Below are positions 37,598 to 46,398 of a DNA stretch of 52,597 nt, in pieces. Source of the DNA: Halocatena pleomorpha (lineage in GTDB: Archaea; Halobacteriota; Halobacteria; Halobacteriales; Haloarculaceae); contig NZ_RRCH01000001.1 in NCBI RefSeq assembly GCF_003862495.1, positions 1-52,597 on the forward strand. Direction: 5' to 3'. How positions within the stretch are numbered: position 1 is the stretch's first letter; every line of letters begins with the position of its first letter. Position numbers and translations under genes: made by a program. Under the pieces are notes generated by a model, which saw nothing but the letters and a program-made list of their open reading frames with translations, was not told the origin of the DNA and ran no database searches.

Positions 37598-38381
37598 GCG
37601 TCTTCAATCGCTGTTCCGACATCGATTTTCATGGTGGTGTCTCCCCAATAGGCTTGCGCGAGTTGCTCACGATCCTACCTCAGGTTTCTCTCAGAAGAAG
37701 CCGGTGTGCTGTGGTTGGGGGTAATCTGAGTCGGTCATATTCGGTTGGGAGCGGGATACAGACACCTTGCATACATGTATTGTGTGTTTCCAGACGGTTG
37801 CAGTCTGAATACCCAACGGTTAAACACCATCAATTATGCATATAAGGAATAAACCGTATGTGGCTATACTAAATGGGATAAAGAGACAACCCCAACTTCA
37901 AAGAATGGATTTCTGTAAACGTCTTTGTCCCATGTTAATCGGGACGGAATTTGTACTATCATGCCACGAGATGGCTTCTATCGGTATGCTACTGTTCCAC
38001 GATACCAAGATAAGACTTCCCAAGAGTGTCTGGATGCATACGACCGATCCAATTTATATTAATAATAGATATATTTTAATATAAAGTATAATAGGGCAAA
38101 TGGCATGGTCGGCCATCGTTCGGCTTCGATATTAGGTCCCAAGGGTATCTCACACCGAACGACGACTTCGAGAAAGCCGTTGTAGTGCTTGATGAACCCC
38201 AACAAGGGCGCGAGCAAGCGCGAGTTGGCCCGTTCTGTCGGGATCGCTTGATCAATGGGCAGCAACATCGCGGAAAACCGAGACCGATACACGGTCAAGT
38301 AACTCCCACAGAGTAGCGCGTTGAAAAAGTGGGTGCGAATAACCGAACGGCCTGCTAGCGAGTATAGGAACTTCGATTATG
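37598..38381. other. Long gap with a transposon-like repeat copy
   Basis: Almost 800 bases without a supported gene. At 37913-37990 lies a stretch repeated at 42680-42757. A minus-strand frame at 38059-38298 (79 codons) has mixed composition and is probably a relic. Bases 38060-38090 are A/T-rich. Confidence 0.45.
37913..37990. repeat. 76-bp imperfect direct repeat, copy 1
   Basis: TCTGTAAACGTCTTTG and GCCACGAGATGGCTTCTATC correspond to TCTGTAAACGGCTTTTG and GCCACGAGACGGCTTCTCTC at 42680-42757, with GGAATTTGTAC in common. In the minus strand of copy 2 the frame RMYKFHLNLREQKPFTETR looks protein-like, so the repeat is perhaps part of a transposase. Confidence 0.6.
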
Positions 38382-40013
38382 TCACGAACTGCCGAGATAA
38401 CGCCACGCCACTACGCCGACGCCAGTGAGGGTCATCAGAATACCGAACCCCGGGCCGTCGGTAGTCGTTGTCGAGGGGTCCGTGCTGGGAGAATCCTTGG
38501 TTATTGATGGCTCGGTGGGAGCTTCCTCAGTTGGGCTGTCGGTAGTCGCTGTTGAGGAGGCCGTACTGGGAGAATCCTTGGTTGTTGATGGCTCGGTGAG
38601 AGTTTCCTCAGTTGGGCTGTCGGTTTCAACGGTTAGTTTGTCTGTATCGTCGGGCTGGGACGGTTCCGCTGTATTATCCTTTTGTTGATCAGTGTCGTCT
38701 GGTTTGGGAGTCGGCGTCGCCCCCTTCTGTGTTTGAGAGCCTTTCATCACAATTAGGCGACTGTCCATGCCAACGTCTCTAAAGTACATCTGGCCGCCGG
38801 CGACGGCCCGTAACACAGTTCCAGCGGCCGCCCCCGGTTTGATTTTCTGTGTCCACACGATCGACCCATCGGTTGGGTTGAGTCCAACACTGCCGACGTA
38901 TAACAGCTCTCCGACCCGGGCCATGCCCCTTCTCAGAACGTACTTTCCGGACGTATTGTCTTTCGAGGGTTGCGGAAGGGATGTTCGCCACCGCTTGTTG
39001 CCATTTGTCCGATCGAGCGCAATGATATCGTCCGTATCAGAATCGATCTGGATGTACAGCCGCTTTGCGTCGGTTGTTCCGATGCTCAGGCGAGAATATT
39101 TATACGATTGTTTCCACTGCTGTTCTCCTGTCGCCGCATCAAGCGCGATGATGGACGGTCCGGCTGTGTTATTCAGAAATAGCGTTCCGTCGGACACCAT
39201 GGCGACCGATGGATCTTCCACGTCGGGGAGTGCCTCCCAGACGACGTCGCCACTCGTCGCGTCGAGCGCTCTGACACCGGTTTGCTCTTTGACAACTACG
39301 ATACCGTCGGCGACGACCGGTGTGTGCCCCGGCCGTCCATCACTGTTGTGTGGAACTGTACTCTGTTGTCGCCAGCGCACTGATCCATCAGAGGGGTTGA
39401 GTGCGTACACGAATCGATCCCAGCTACCGTCGAGATCTGGACCAGTCGTATAGATGGTTCCGTCAACCGCTGTCACGTCGGAGAATCCGGCTCCTACTGG
39501 TGCGTCGATCCGCCACACTTTTTCGCCACTGTCTGCGTCCACAGCGACCATGGCTGCGTGCCGGGGATCGTCATCGTCGAAAATGCTCATCCGAACCGGG
39601 GCAAACACAACCCCATTCATCACCGTTGGGCTCTTCACATCAGAGACCGCACCTCCATGAAGGCCATCTGGAACATCAGCTACGAATTCCCACTGTGTGG
39701 TGCCGTCGGCTGCATCGAATGCGGCCAGTTTGTCGCCAGCGCCGTACACAGTTCCGTCAACGACGCAAACTGAATCACGCTCGTGAAACCCGGCGAAGTG
39801 ACCTATCCAGGCGTTCGTGATCTCTCCCGTCGGACCGACGCCGTCTGCGAAATGTGCGTTGTAGGCTGTGTTCCCCTTCGGGTGTGTCCACTGCTCTTCG
39901 CCAATCGCGTCCGATGTCGCCTGTATGGGTGTGCTCTTACTGTAGAGGACACTAGCGGCAGTCACTGCGCCAACTGTTCCGGAGAGAAACGATCGTCGAC
40001 TGATTTGCCCCAT
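38382..40013 (-). CDS. Secreted PQQ-type beta-propeller protein with PGF-CTERM anchor
   Basis: A 543-residue surface protein. A Tat signal lies at the start (SRRSFLSG, Arg6-Arg7, then the hydrophobic GTVGAVTAASVLYS). Residues about 40-430 are repeated beta-propeller blades of the PQQ/BamB type with W-turns such as ALDATSGDVVWEALPD, AATGEQQWKQSYK and RTNGNKRWRTSLP. A Thr/Ser/Asp-rich spacer with two near-identical blocks (TEEPSTTKDSPSTASS-like) follows, and the end carries PGF, a hydrophobic stretch and basic tail WRYLGSS, the archaeosortase A signal. It is thus likely to be processed and lipid-anchored at the cell surface. ATG at 40013 has GGAG six bases upstream; a Met four codons earlier exists. 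Function unknown; it could assemble envelope proteins or bind a ligand. Confidence 0.85.
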   Translation of the reverse strand: MGQISRRSFLSGTVGAVTAASVLYSKSTPIQATSDAIGEEQWTHPKGNTAYNAHFADGVGPTGEITNAWIGHFAGFHERDSVCVVDGTVYGAGDKLAAFDAADGTTQWEFVADVPDGLHGGAVSDVKSPTVMNGVVFAPVRMSIFDDDDPRHAAMVAVDADSGEKVWRIDAPVGAGFSDVTAVDGTIYTTGPDLDGSWDRFVYALNPSDGSVRWRQQSTVPHNSDGRPGHTPVVADGIVVVKEQTGVRALDATSGDVVWEALPDVEDPSVAMVSDGTLFLNNTAGPSIIALDAATGEQQWKQSYKYSRLSIGTTDAKRLYIQIDSDTDDIIALDRTNGNKRWRTSLPQPSKDNTSGKYVLRRGMARVGELLYVGSVGLNPTDGSIVWTQKIKPGAAAGTVLRAVAGGQMYFRDVGMDSRLIVMKGSQTQKGATPTPKPDDTDQQKDNTAEPSQPDDTDKLTVETDSPTEETLTEPSTTKDSPSTASSTATTDSPTEEAPTEPSITKDSPSTDPSTTTTDGPGFGILMTLTGVGVVAWRYLGSS

Positions 40014-40025
40014 TTGAATCTCCAT

Positions 40026-40286
40026 TGATACGAATTGGTTAGTGGTAATCGGAATAGGTCTTCTGGCCTCTTATCCCCGATGCTCCGTTTTGGCGGGGGT
40101 TACCTCTAGAGGAGCACATTGTCAGAAGTTGGGAACGACAGGTTGCGTGCATGAGCGGCTCTGTTGACTCACTAGACAGCAGCGGGATAGGTCGCTACAT
40201 CAAAGGAACTGAAGCGGGTGACTGCGAGGATCCATGGCGCAGGTCTCCCGCTTCATTGGAGAAGTTGTACCCGCACTGGGCTTTAG
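40026..40286. mobile_element. IS4-type element flank
   Basis: The bases from GGCTCTGTTGACTCACTAGA at 40152 to the transposase stop at 40287 are the likely outer end of the broken IS4-type element (compare 31459-31484). Left of 40152 is the upstream region of the beta-propeller gene. Confidence 0.4.
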
Positions 40287-40860
40287 CTAACACTCATCCC
40301 TCGGTTGTATAGTGGTAGCGAGTGTCTCTTGCAGAATCAGTCGATGCTTGTGGATCTTCTGTGCATCTTCGGTCAGTCGTTCCAACAATGAAGGAGGGGA
40401 GTAGCCAAGGTACTCACTGAGTTCGTGGAGGATGAGCTGGGCCGAAAGACAATCTCATCAGCAGCATACTCGTTCACAAGGGACAGCAGATCCCGGCTCA
40501 CTAACAGCGACAGCAACGCCGCGTACAGCAGAATTTCAACGATATGCTTCTTACTCGTGGTAACTCATCCAGTTCGTACTGCGTCTTCAGCTCACGAAGC
40601 AGCAGTTCTATCACCTACCGACACCGGTAGATCGTCGCTAGATCGGTCGGCAGAAACTCCTCTCTGGACAGATTCGTGATGTACAGATGGTAGTCGTCGT
40701 CCTCGTTGCGGACGCCGACGACGCGGAACGTCTTCGTGTCCCATGTCTGCGTGCCTGCGTACGTACGACGCTGAAACCGTGTTTCCACCTCTGCGTCACT
40801 GTACTGTCGGTAGAGATCGGACACAACGTCCTAGATCTGTTCATCTTCCAGGGGAATGGC
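40287..40860 (-). pseudogene. IS4-family (ISH8-like) transposase, C-terminal part with frame breaks
   Basis: On the minus strand the frame VAIPLEDEQI, stop, DVVSDLYRQYSDAEVE leads to RRTYAGTQTWDTKTFRVVGV and YHLYITNLSREEFLPTDLAT, then IYRCR, stop, and ELLLRELKTQYELDE, the DDE-transposase C-terminal signature with catalytic Glu. After a further frame break the end reads LILHELSEYLGYSPPSLLER and stops at TAG 40287. At least two stops and one shift break it. It is fused at about 40860 to the start of an IS6-type transposase. Confidence 0.7.
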
Positions 40861-41016
40861 GACGCCTGTCAGGGCGTTCGCCGTCCGCCCATTCTCCCAA
40901 GAATCTTCTCGATCCGCGTCATAGCTCTCACTGAGCAGGTCTGCGAGCATTTGAACCAACTTACTCAAAACCTGCTCGTTTCTTAAACTGGCTCAACTGG
41001 ACAGTGCCTATTGCTA
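40860..41016 (-). pseudogene. IS6-type transposase, N-terminal end and terminal repeat
   Basis: The minus strand from the end GGCACTGTCCAGTTGAGCCA (41013-40994) continues through VLSKLVQMLADLLSESYDAD to SWENGRTANALT near 40870, then switches into IS4-type sequence. The terminus GG(C/T)ACTGTC(C/T)AGTT is the same as at 52290-52307. So it is the left end of an IS6-like element whose interior was lost in a recombination with an IS4-like copy. Confidence 0.6.
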
Positions 41017-41137
41017 TAATTTAGCAGTACTTTTTGAATAGATTATTTAAATTTCGTGTTTTTGGTTACACGGTAGCACTGGTAGCCGCTTTTAAACCCA
41101 ACGACTAAGGCCTGTCAACGCCTACGTTGACATAGAG

Positions 41138-41386
41138 ATGGCGACCGCTAACGAGCAAATCCGAGTCAGTGACCGAGTCAAGCGAGCACTCGACCGGCGG
41201 AGGCGTGAGGGAGAGAGTTATAATGACGTCCTTGAGCGTGTCCTCGAGGAGCGCACTGAGGGCAACTTCTACGACGGGTTCGGAATCCTCTCAGACGAGA
41301 CAGCCGACTGGATCCGCGAGAATCGCGAAGAGGCAAAGACCAAGCGGAAGCAGCGGATGGGACAGGTGACGAACGAAGATACATGA
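41138..41386 (+). CDS. VapB-type antitoxin
   Basis: An 82-residue protein with an N-terminal DNA-binding-like ribbon or helix (ANEQIRVSDRVKRALDRRRR) and a conserved EGESYNDVLERVLEE, followed by a charged helical tail that can wrap the toxin (NREEAKTKRKQRMG). Such proteins are common antitoxins for PIN toxins in archaea. Its stop overlaps the toxin start by four bases (ATGA). It probably also represses its own operon. Confidence 0.8.
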   Translation: MATANEQIRVSDRVKRALDRRRREGESYNDVLERVLEERTEGNFYDGFGILSDETADWIRENREEAKTKRKQRMGQVTNEDT

Positions 41387-41784
41387 AGGTTGTTGACGCG
41401 AACTTTCTCATCGACTATCTCGACGGTGTGCCAGCGACACAAACCTTCTACGAGGCAAACGGGGCCGATGACGAAGTTTGGACACTACCGTCACCAGCAT
41501 ACACCGAGGCATTAGTGGGCGTTGGAAACCATCCAGCGGGTGATGTTGATCAGGCGATTGAGGCGTTATCGTGGGGTGAGATCTACACGATCGACGACGA
41601 ACTGTCGATCTCGGCAGCACGGATCGCGGACGATATCGGGCCGCAGGGGCCATACCTTGACGGCGTCGACTCGCTTGTGGCTGCAGTCGGTCACAAACTG
41701 GGCGCTCCAGTCGTCTCCGCAGACAGCGATCTCACGCATGAGGAAACGAAACAGATCATCGACGTTGAGGAGTACCGCGATTGA
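41383..41784 (+). CDS. VapC-type PIN-domain toxin ribonuclease
   Basis: A 133-residue PIN protein. The first strand KVVDANFLIDYLDG holds the first catalytic Asp; a Glu follows in AYTEALVG, and the C-terminal acidic residues lie in YLDGVDSLVAAVGHKLG and VVSADSDLTHEE. PIN toxins cut RNA, often tRNA or rRNA, and are blocked by their partner antitoxin. Fold, length and acidic residues are all intact. Confidence 0.85.
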   Translation: MKVVDANFLIDYLDGVPATQTFYEANGADDEVWTLPSPAYTEALVGVGNHPAGDVDQAIEALSWGEIYTIDDELSISAARIADDIGPQGPYLDGVDSLVAAVGHKLGAPVVSADSDLTHEETKQIIDVEEYRD

Positions 41785-41972
41785 GGATTGGTAGTTTGAT
41801 ACGCAGAGCGTTCTGTCTCTATCTCAATCATCCAATCATCCTGACCAGGCATATAAGCATCTCTGAGCTGTACGTCGATATTGAGTTCTGACATTACCAA
41901 CCATACGGTCGCTCCGCTCGCCGACTCGGACGCGGCAACAATCAACTCGATGCTCCTCGCTGTCGATGCTCC

Positions 41973-42259
41973 GTCACCGTGCTACACGTCGTCCCCCCTG
42001 ACGCGTCAGCACAGGAAAGAGCTGATGCCGAAGACGTGTTGCAATTCGCTGAACATGTCCTTGGGCCGGACGTGGCGGCTGAAGCGGTAATCAGGGAGGG
42101 GTCGAACATTAGAGACGGCATCGTTCAGGCGGCCAAAACCACGACGTCACGACGATCGGAGCCCCAGAGCGGAGATCTCGATTAGAGCGGCTCGTGTTCG
42201 ACCCAGTACAGGAAACGCCGTCAGAACGGGATGATGTAAACCGTCCTTATGACGCGTGA
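41973..42259 (+). pseudogene. UspA-domain fragment, frameshifted
   Basis: From 41973 the frame reads VTVLHVVPPDASAQERADAE and DVLQFAEHVLGPDVAAEAVI, then EGSNIRDGIVQAAK, a universal stress protein half. One base is missing near 42135; in the next frame HDVTTIGAPER, then LERLVFDPVQETPSERDDVN follow to TGA 42257. The N-terminal half of the domain is not recognisable. Haloarchaea also carry UspA domains on transporters, so this may be the tail of such a gene. Confidence 0.6.
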
Positions 42260-42380
42260 CTCCAACCGGACGATGCGATCGCTCTACTACCAGTGGAAGC
42301 AAGGACTCGAAGCGATATCAGACGTTGAAATGAAAGCTCGCAACGAATCGAGTCGTGAGAGCGTTCTATAGTACGAGATT

Positions 42381-42539
42381 GTGGAATCGTCACCAAAGCA
42401 TTTTCTCACTAAAGTAAAAGAACGCCAAGATGACGGTGACACACGGAAGATGCTCTACCGCATCGAGTATGAACCACACCCAACTGGCGATGAAACCGTT
42501 CACTGGCGCTTTCTCGGGACAATTACCGATGACAGCTAG
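42381..42539 (+). pseudogene. Short coding remnant of unknown kind
   Basis: A GTG-started frame of 52 codons reads VESSPKHFLTKVKERQDDGD, then RKMLYRIEYEPHPTGDETVH and WRFLGTITDDS. The composition is protein-like and the same frame continues upstream only through a TAG at 42369. It may be the C-terminus of a small gene. No family recognised. Confidence 0.3.
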
Positions 42540-42679
42540 ACCGTGATCCGCACGGTAAGTCTTCAGCCATTGTATCACTTCGTCTCGGTCACACCCGGTC
42601 CATTCTTCACTCTCATCACAGCTGTGCTGTCTTTTTCGTACTCACTCAGAGTCAACGCCCTTACTTCGGAGAGCGGGTT

Positions 42680-42757
42680 TCTGTAAACGGCTTTTGCTCA
42701 CGCAGGTTGAGATGGAATTTGTACATTCGTGCCACGAGACGGCTTCTCTCGGTATGC
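42680..42757. repeat. 76-bp imperfect direct repeat, copy 2
   Basis: Partner of 37913-37990. It directly adjoins the serine recombinase C-terminal remnant. Confidence 0.6.
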
Positions 42758-42769
42758 TAGTCGATCTCA

Positions 42770-43155
42770 GATACTGAGCCGAATATTCCAGCGAGTAGCT
42801 GCTGATCAGTGTGATCGACTCGGTGATCCGGTCTGCAAGCGGTGTAAGTGTCTTCTCACCAGCTGTGACCGTCGCCCGTTCGAATCGCCACTGGTTGTTG
42901 TCGAACGGGACGTCATAGTTCGCCTCAGCTCGTGTGAGGATGCTCTGGACTGCAGCCTTGGAAATCTCGAAGAACGCGGCGGTTGCATGTTTCTCGCGGC
43001 CCTTGCGTACTTTGTGGATGAAGGTCTAGGCGCGAACGTACTTGGCAGGAAGCTGCTGGAGGAACCCGTCTTCTACCGTATAGCGAAGGGCGGTCGCCCA
43101 ACACGCTTCCCATCAGCGATAGCAGCGTCGATTCCCCCCGCACGCGCGAGCGAAT
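42770..43155 (-). pseudogene. Serine recombinase, C-terminal DNA-binding part (decayed)
   Basis: Minus-strand frames read SLARAGGIDAAIADGKRVGR-PPF, then after a shift YTVEDGFLQQLPAKYVRA, stop, TFIHKVRKGREKHATAAFFE and ISKAAVQSILTRAEANYDVP. GRPPF...VEDGFL is the Hin-type helix-turn-helix linker of haloarchaeal serine recombinases. A stop, a frameshift and loss of the catalytic domain show it is dead. Confidence 0.6.
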
Positions 43156-43157
43156 TA

Positions 43158-43375
43158 TCATACGCCAAACACCATCATCATGTTCATCATCATCTCAGCC
43201 ATCCAATCGTCTTTACCAACTGTCCCAACCGGCTGGTTTGCAAGGTCGATGTCAATGGTTCTCTTGCACAGATCCTCGATGAAGCCAGTGGGGGCGGCGA
43301 ACGCCCGAGATGGAGGCAGAGGGCCACGCCGAGAACGATTGCCAGGCTGGTGAGAATGACTGTCTTTGGATTCAC
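43158..43375 (-). pseudogene. Small secreted or membrane Met-rich protein, probably frameshifted
   Basis: The minus strand opens with NPKTVILTSLAIVLGVALCL, a good signal peptide or membrane segment, then HLGR. In another frame, directly after that point, it reads AFAAPTGFIEDLCKRTIDID, LANQPVGTVGKDDWMAEM and the Met-rich end MMMNMMMVFGV. Joined, they give a plausible 73-residue secreted protein, cut by one frame change near 43303. Met-rich tails are known from copper proteins, but no family is recognised. Confidence 0.35.
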
Positions 43376-43420
43376 TACGCAAACCGAAGATGATAAGTGA
43401 ACTAGTTTCGATCTCGACGT

Positions 43421-44050
43421 ATGTTTGATCTGAGCGTTCTGATTGCATTCATTCCGGCCGCAGTCATGCTCATTATCTCACCGGGTCCAGACAGCATTTA
43501 CACGCTGACTCGGAGTATCAGCGATGGACGCACTGCTGGTGTGATGGCTGCACTGGGTTCTTCGAGCGGAAGTATTGTCCATACAACCGCTGCGGTTGTT
43601 GGTCTTTCAGCACTTCTGCAACAGTCAGCACTCGCCTTCACAGTCGTCAAATTCGCCGGGGCTGCCTACCTCGTTTACACTGGTGTCCAAACACTGAGGA
43701 GTTCTGAAGAATTCGAGATCTCGCCAGAGACGGACAGCTACACGCCCACCCAGTCATACCGGAGCGCGCTGCTGATCAACGTACTGAATCCAAAGGTAGC
43801 TCTGTTTTTCCTTGCGTTTCTCCCGCAGTTCATTCAGACGGAAGCTAATGCTCCCGTTCAGATTTTCACGCTGGGTATCCTGTTCGCCGGGCTTGGATTC
43901 GTGTATCAAGCATTACTGGCGATCTTCTCAGCGAGCGCGAGACGAGTGATAACGGAGAAAGAACTCGTGAAAACCGTCCTGCGTGCGGTAAGCGGAAGCG
44001 TTCTCGTCGGATTCGGGGTGAAACTTGCGCTTGAACGCCGTCCTACGTAA
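43421..44050 (+). CDS. LysE/RhtB-family exporter
   Basis: A 209-residue membrane protein with six hydrophobic segments. The family start is visible: FIPAAVMLIISPGPDSIYTL, then GVMAALGSSSGSIVHT, KFAGAAYLVYTGVQTLRSS and LLINVLNPKVALFFLAFLPQ. These proteins export amino acids or similar solutes, driven by proton or sodium gradients. Length and motifs are complete; substrate unknown. It sits between two serine-recombinase remnants, so it may have arrived with mobile DNA. Confidence 0.88.
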   Translation: MFDLSVLIAFIPAAVMLIISPGPDSIYTLTRSISDGRTAGVMAALGSSSGSIVHTTAAVVGLSALLQQSALAFTVVKFAGAAYLVYTGVQTLRSSEEFEISPETDSYTPTQSYRSALLINVLNPKVALFFLAFLPQFIQTEANAPVQIFTLGILFAGLGFVYQALLAIFSASARRVITEKELVKTVLRAVSGSVLVGFGVKLALERRPT

Positions 44051-44353
44051 TGGCATTCTCTGAGAAAATAGCGTTCGTTACCGATACTCAACAGCATAGT
44101 GTCCGATTCGACAGATGTACACAGCGCGAGAAGCGCCTATTGACTGAAGTCGGCTGCGTCGATTCGTCGTACACAGTCATCTTCGAAACGTTGACTATCG
44201 AGATGGATTACGGGATTGCTTGTGCATTAGAAATCTACCTAGCTGACTTCTGTTCTGGGAGCTCCTCGTTTCAATATCGTGGTAGGTTTCAGGGGACAGA
44301 TATGTGTCGATAGAGCCTATAAACGTTTCTCATTCAGTAAGCATCCGTCCTGT

Positions 44354-44401
44354 CTTCGTGGACTCCCCCCCTGTACACAGACTTTATAAAGGTCCACGAA
44401 G
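44354..44401. repeat. Perfect 10-bp inverted repeat
   Basis: CTTCGTGGAC (44354-44363) and GTCCACGAAG (44392-44401) are exact inverted copies 28 bases apart, with C-rich and TTTATAAA sequence between. It lies just beyond the 3' end of the serine-recombinase remnant, a place where recombination sites are found. Confidence 0.6.
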
Positions 44402-44447
44402 GTGAGTTCAGTTGTTTGCTGACTACACAGACTCCGGTACTTTATTC

Positions 44448-45019
44448 TCAGCGCTCGATCGCTCGGCGTACATCGAGATAGCCCACCTCGCCCTCGTCCC
44501 GATCAGGATCGAGTAGCACCTGAAGGAATCCATCGTCATCCCGCTCGAAGCCCAGCGGACAGCACTAAGCCACTTGCCCTGATCCTGAGCTCGCGCCGCG
44601 CCAGCCTCAACCGCTTGATGAGCCGCCGTCGTTCTTCCTCCGCAACCGCTACGGAAATGTCAGCAATCAACTTCCTGGTTCCGTCTGGTCGAACCTCCTC
44701 GACCCAACCATCGGTAATCGCGACGATCGTCCCAGCATCTTCGCACGTCCCGAAAAGCGCTGGCAAATACTCCCGAGTCACGCCAGCCGTGAGATCTCCC
44801 ACACCACGACGTACTCGTACTGGCCGGTCTCGATCACGTCGATCAGCTCACGGAATTGTACACGACCAGGATCAGAGCCGGAGTGACTGAGGTCGGCGTA
44901 GTGATCGACGTCCACCTGGTCAACATCGTGGTCATCGAGCCAGCTATCGATCGCGCTGCGTTGTGGGTAGTCTCTTGGGAGTCGGTTGAGGCGCGAATAT
45001 AGGTCGCATAACGAGCCAT
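44448..45019 (-). pseudogene. Serine recombinase (resolvase family), broken
   Basis: From ATG 45019 the minus strand reads ARYATYIRASTDSQET with the catalytic-type Ser in RAST, then after a shift QRSAIDSWLDDHDVDQVDVD and SGSDPGRVQFRELIDVIETG, VVVWEISRLA and a TGA where Arg is expected. Later frames give CEDAGTIVAITDGWVEEVRP, IADISVAVAEEERRRLIKR, and at the end QVLLDPDRDEGEVGYLDVRR before TGA 44448. So nearly the whole N-terminal half and linker survive, with several shifts and a stop. Confidence 0.7.
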
Positions 45020-45234
45020 CTGAGTACGACTTACTGACCGGGTGCCAGCCATATAAAGAACGGTAGTTGCTGACAGGCTGTCAGCAGACATCTCCCTACT
45101 GACAGGGGGAGAACCACGAGTACTACACAGCCGAGTAGATCTGGCTCAGAAAAGGGACTTCTGAGATACCACTAGCGGTGCGCCACGATAACCATAGAGC
45201 ACGGGGGTGCCGTTCTCACCTGATGGTCCAACCC

Positions 45235-45873
45235 TTAGTCAATAATCGGTGGATGATCAAGAGCTTCAGTATCGTTCTCGCGGATGACCTCCGTCTCATC
45301 CGTCTCAAGATCGTAATGGAATTCGTTGATTGAGGAGTTTGCCTGTGATTGCTCCATGATTGCCTCTGCAATGTCGAGTTCTTTGACGTGCCCGAGAATC
45401 AAACGGATAGGGCCGCCGTGGGCGACGATGAGAATGGTTTCGTCCGGATCACACTCGCCCAGTAGGTCTTTCCATCGCTCAACGACGCGATCGCGAACTT
45501 CGACGAGACTTTCGCCGCTCTCTGGCTGTTCGTATGCTGCTTCCGGACCGATTTCGAGTCCGTACTCCGGGAACCGCTCGAACATCTCGTCGGCGGGGAG
45601 ACCCTGATACATCCCGATATCGTGTCCACGCCACGCGGACTCGAATGTGACTGGTGCATCAACGTGTTCAAGCAGTAGTTCTGTCGTCTCCTTTGTCCGA
45701 TAGAGGTCCGACGACAGAATGCGATCGACATCGTATTCGTCTGCTAGTGTATCCCCAACTTGATTGGCTTGTTCTCGCCCTAATTCGGTGAGTGGAGCGG
45801 GTGCCCAACCCTGCATCAGCTCTTTACGATTCCATGTTGTTTCGCCGTGACGGACTGCGACGATAGTTGTCAT
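45235..45873 (-). CDS. Histidine phosphatase superfamily protein
   Basis: A 212-residue phosphoglycerate-mutase-like phosphatase. The RHG motif is TIVAVRHGETTWNRKELMQG (catalytic His9), followed by LSSDLYRTKETTELL and the second catalytic His in ILIVAHGGPIRLIL. Substrate unknown; relatives dephosphorylate sugar phosphates, alpha-ribazole phosphate or nucleotides. ATG at 45873 puts the RHG motif at the usual place; the upstream Met at 45900 would add basic residues. The gene is intact. Confidence 0.88.
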   Translation of the reverse strand: MTTIVAVRHGETTWNRKELMQGWAPAPLTELGREQANQVGDTLADEYDVDRILSSDLYRTKETTELLLEHVDAPVTFESAWRGHDIGMYQGLPADEMFERFPEYGLEIGPEAAYEQPESGESLVEVRDRVVERWKDLLGECDPDETILIVAHGGPIRLILGHVKELDIAEAIMEQSQANSSINEFHYDLETDETEVIRENDTEALDHPPIID

Positions 45874-46067
45874 CCGTGAGCGTAAGCGGAACGACGGCAA
45901 GAGGATTGCTTATTAGTTTCAGCTGTACTAATCCAACTGACTGAACTTGACTAGGTAGATTGGTCATGCACAGACCTCTGAGAGATTTAGCCTGCCGAGA
46001 TTGGTTTCAGCATTTGTCGTGCATGAGAAATCCACCTTCCTGAATTCAGGTCCAGTCAATCAGCAGT

Positions 46068-46340
46068 CTACGTAGTTGTCTCGGTTATCTCACTGGCTGG
46101 AGCTTCCCAGAAATCGATGATAATCAACCCAACGAGAAAGAAGGTAACGAGCGATGACACGGCAAGGAGAGGGGTGTGAAATCCGCGATCCATCCACCAA
46201 CGGGTTGGAACGGAACACGGACCAATGCGTACACCATTGAAGCCTTCGAGAGCGCTACCTCCAGGGGCGAAACATCACTCTGGGCAATCAGAGACAGACA
46301 CTTGATCACGCCAAGTCGAAGGACGTCATCTTGCTTCAAC
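46068..46340 (-). pseudogene. Membrane transporter remnant (MFS-like), frameshifted
   Basis: The minus strand reads LRLGVIKCLSLIAQSDVSPL, KASMVYALVRVPFQPVGGWI-AD and, in another frame, FHTPLLAVSSLVTFFLVGLI before a polar end and TAG at 46068. PVGGWIAD resembles the loop of major facilitator transporters. One frame change is needed. Family assignment is weak. Confidence 0.35.
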
Positions 46341-46398
46341 AGAGCAGATATTCGGCTTTTTCGTAACGACTATTGCTTGGTGAGCCCGAATATGCCCG

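Noticed and set aside
40298-40335. tRNA-like D-arm sequence (TCGGTTGTATAGTGGTAGCG)
   Set aside because: No anticodon or T arm follows, and on the other strand it codes for the C-terminus of the IS4-type transposase.
42729-43400. Long plus-strand open frame (223 codons)
   Set aside because: It is antisense to the recombinase remnant and the Met-rich frame, and its translation has no family features.
44050-44313. 87-codon frame overlapping the LysE stop (TAATG)
   Set aside because: Composition is not acidic and no motif is seen; the overlap alone is not enough.
42770-45019. One serine recombinase gene split by the insertion of the LysE gene
   Set aside because: The N-terminal remnant already contains its own linker and following region, and the C-terminal remnant overlaps that part in the family layout, so they are from two different recombinases.
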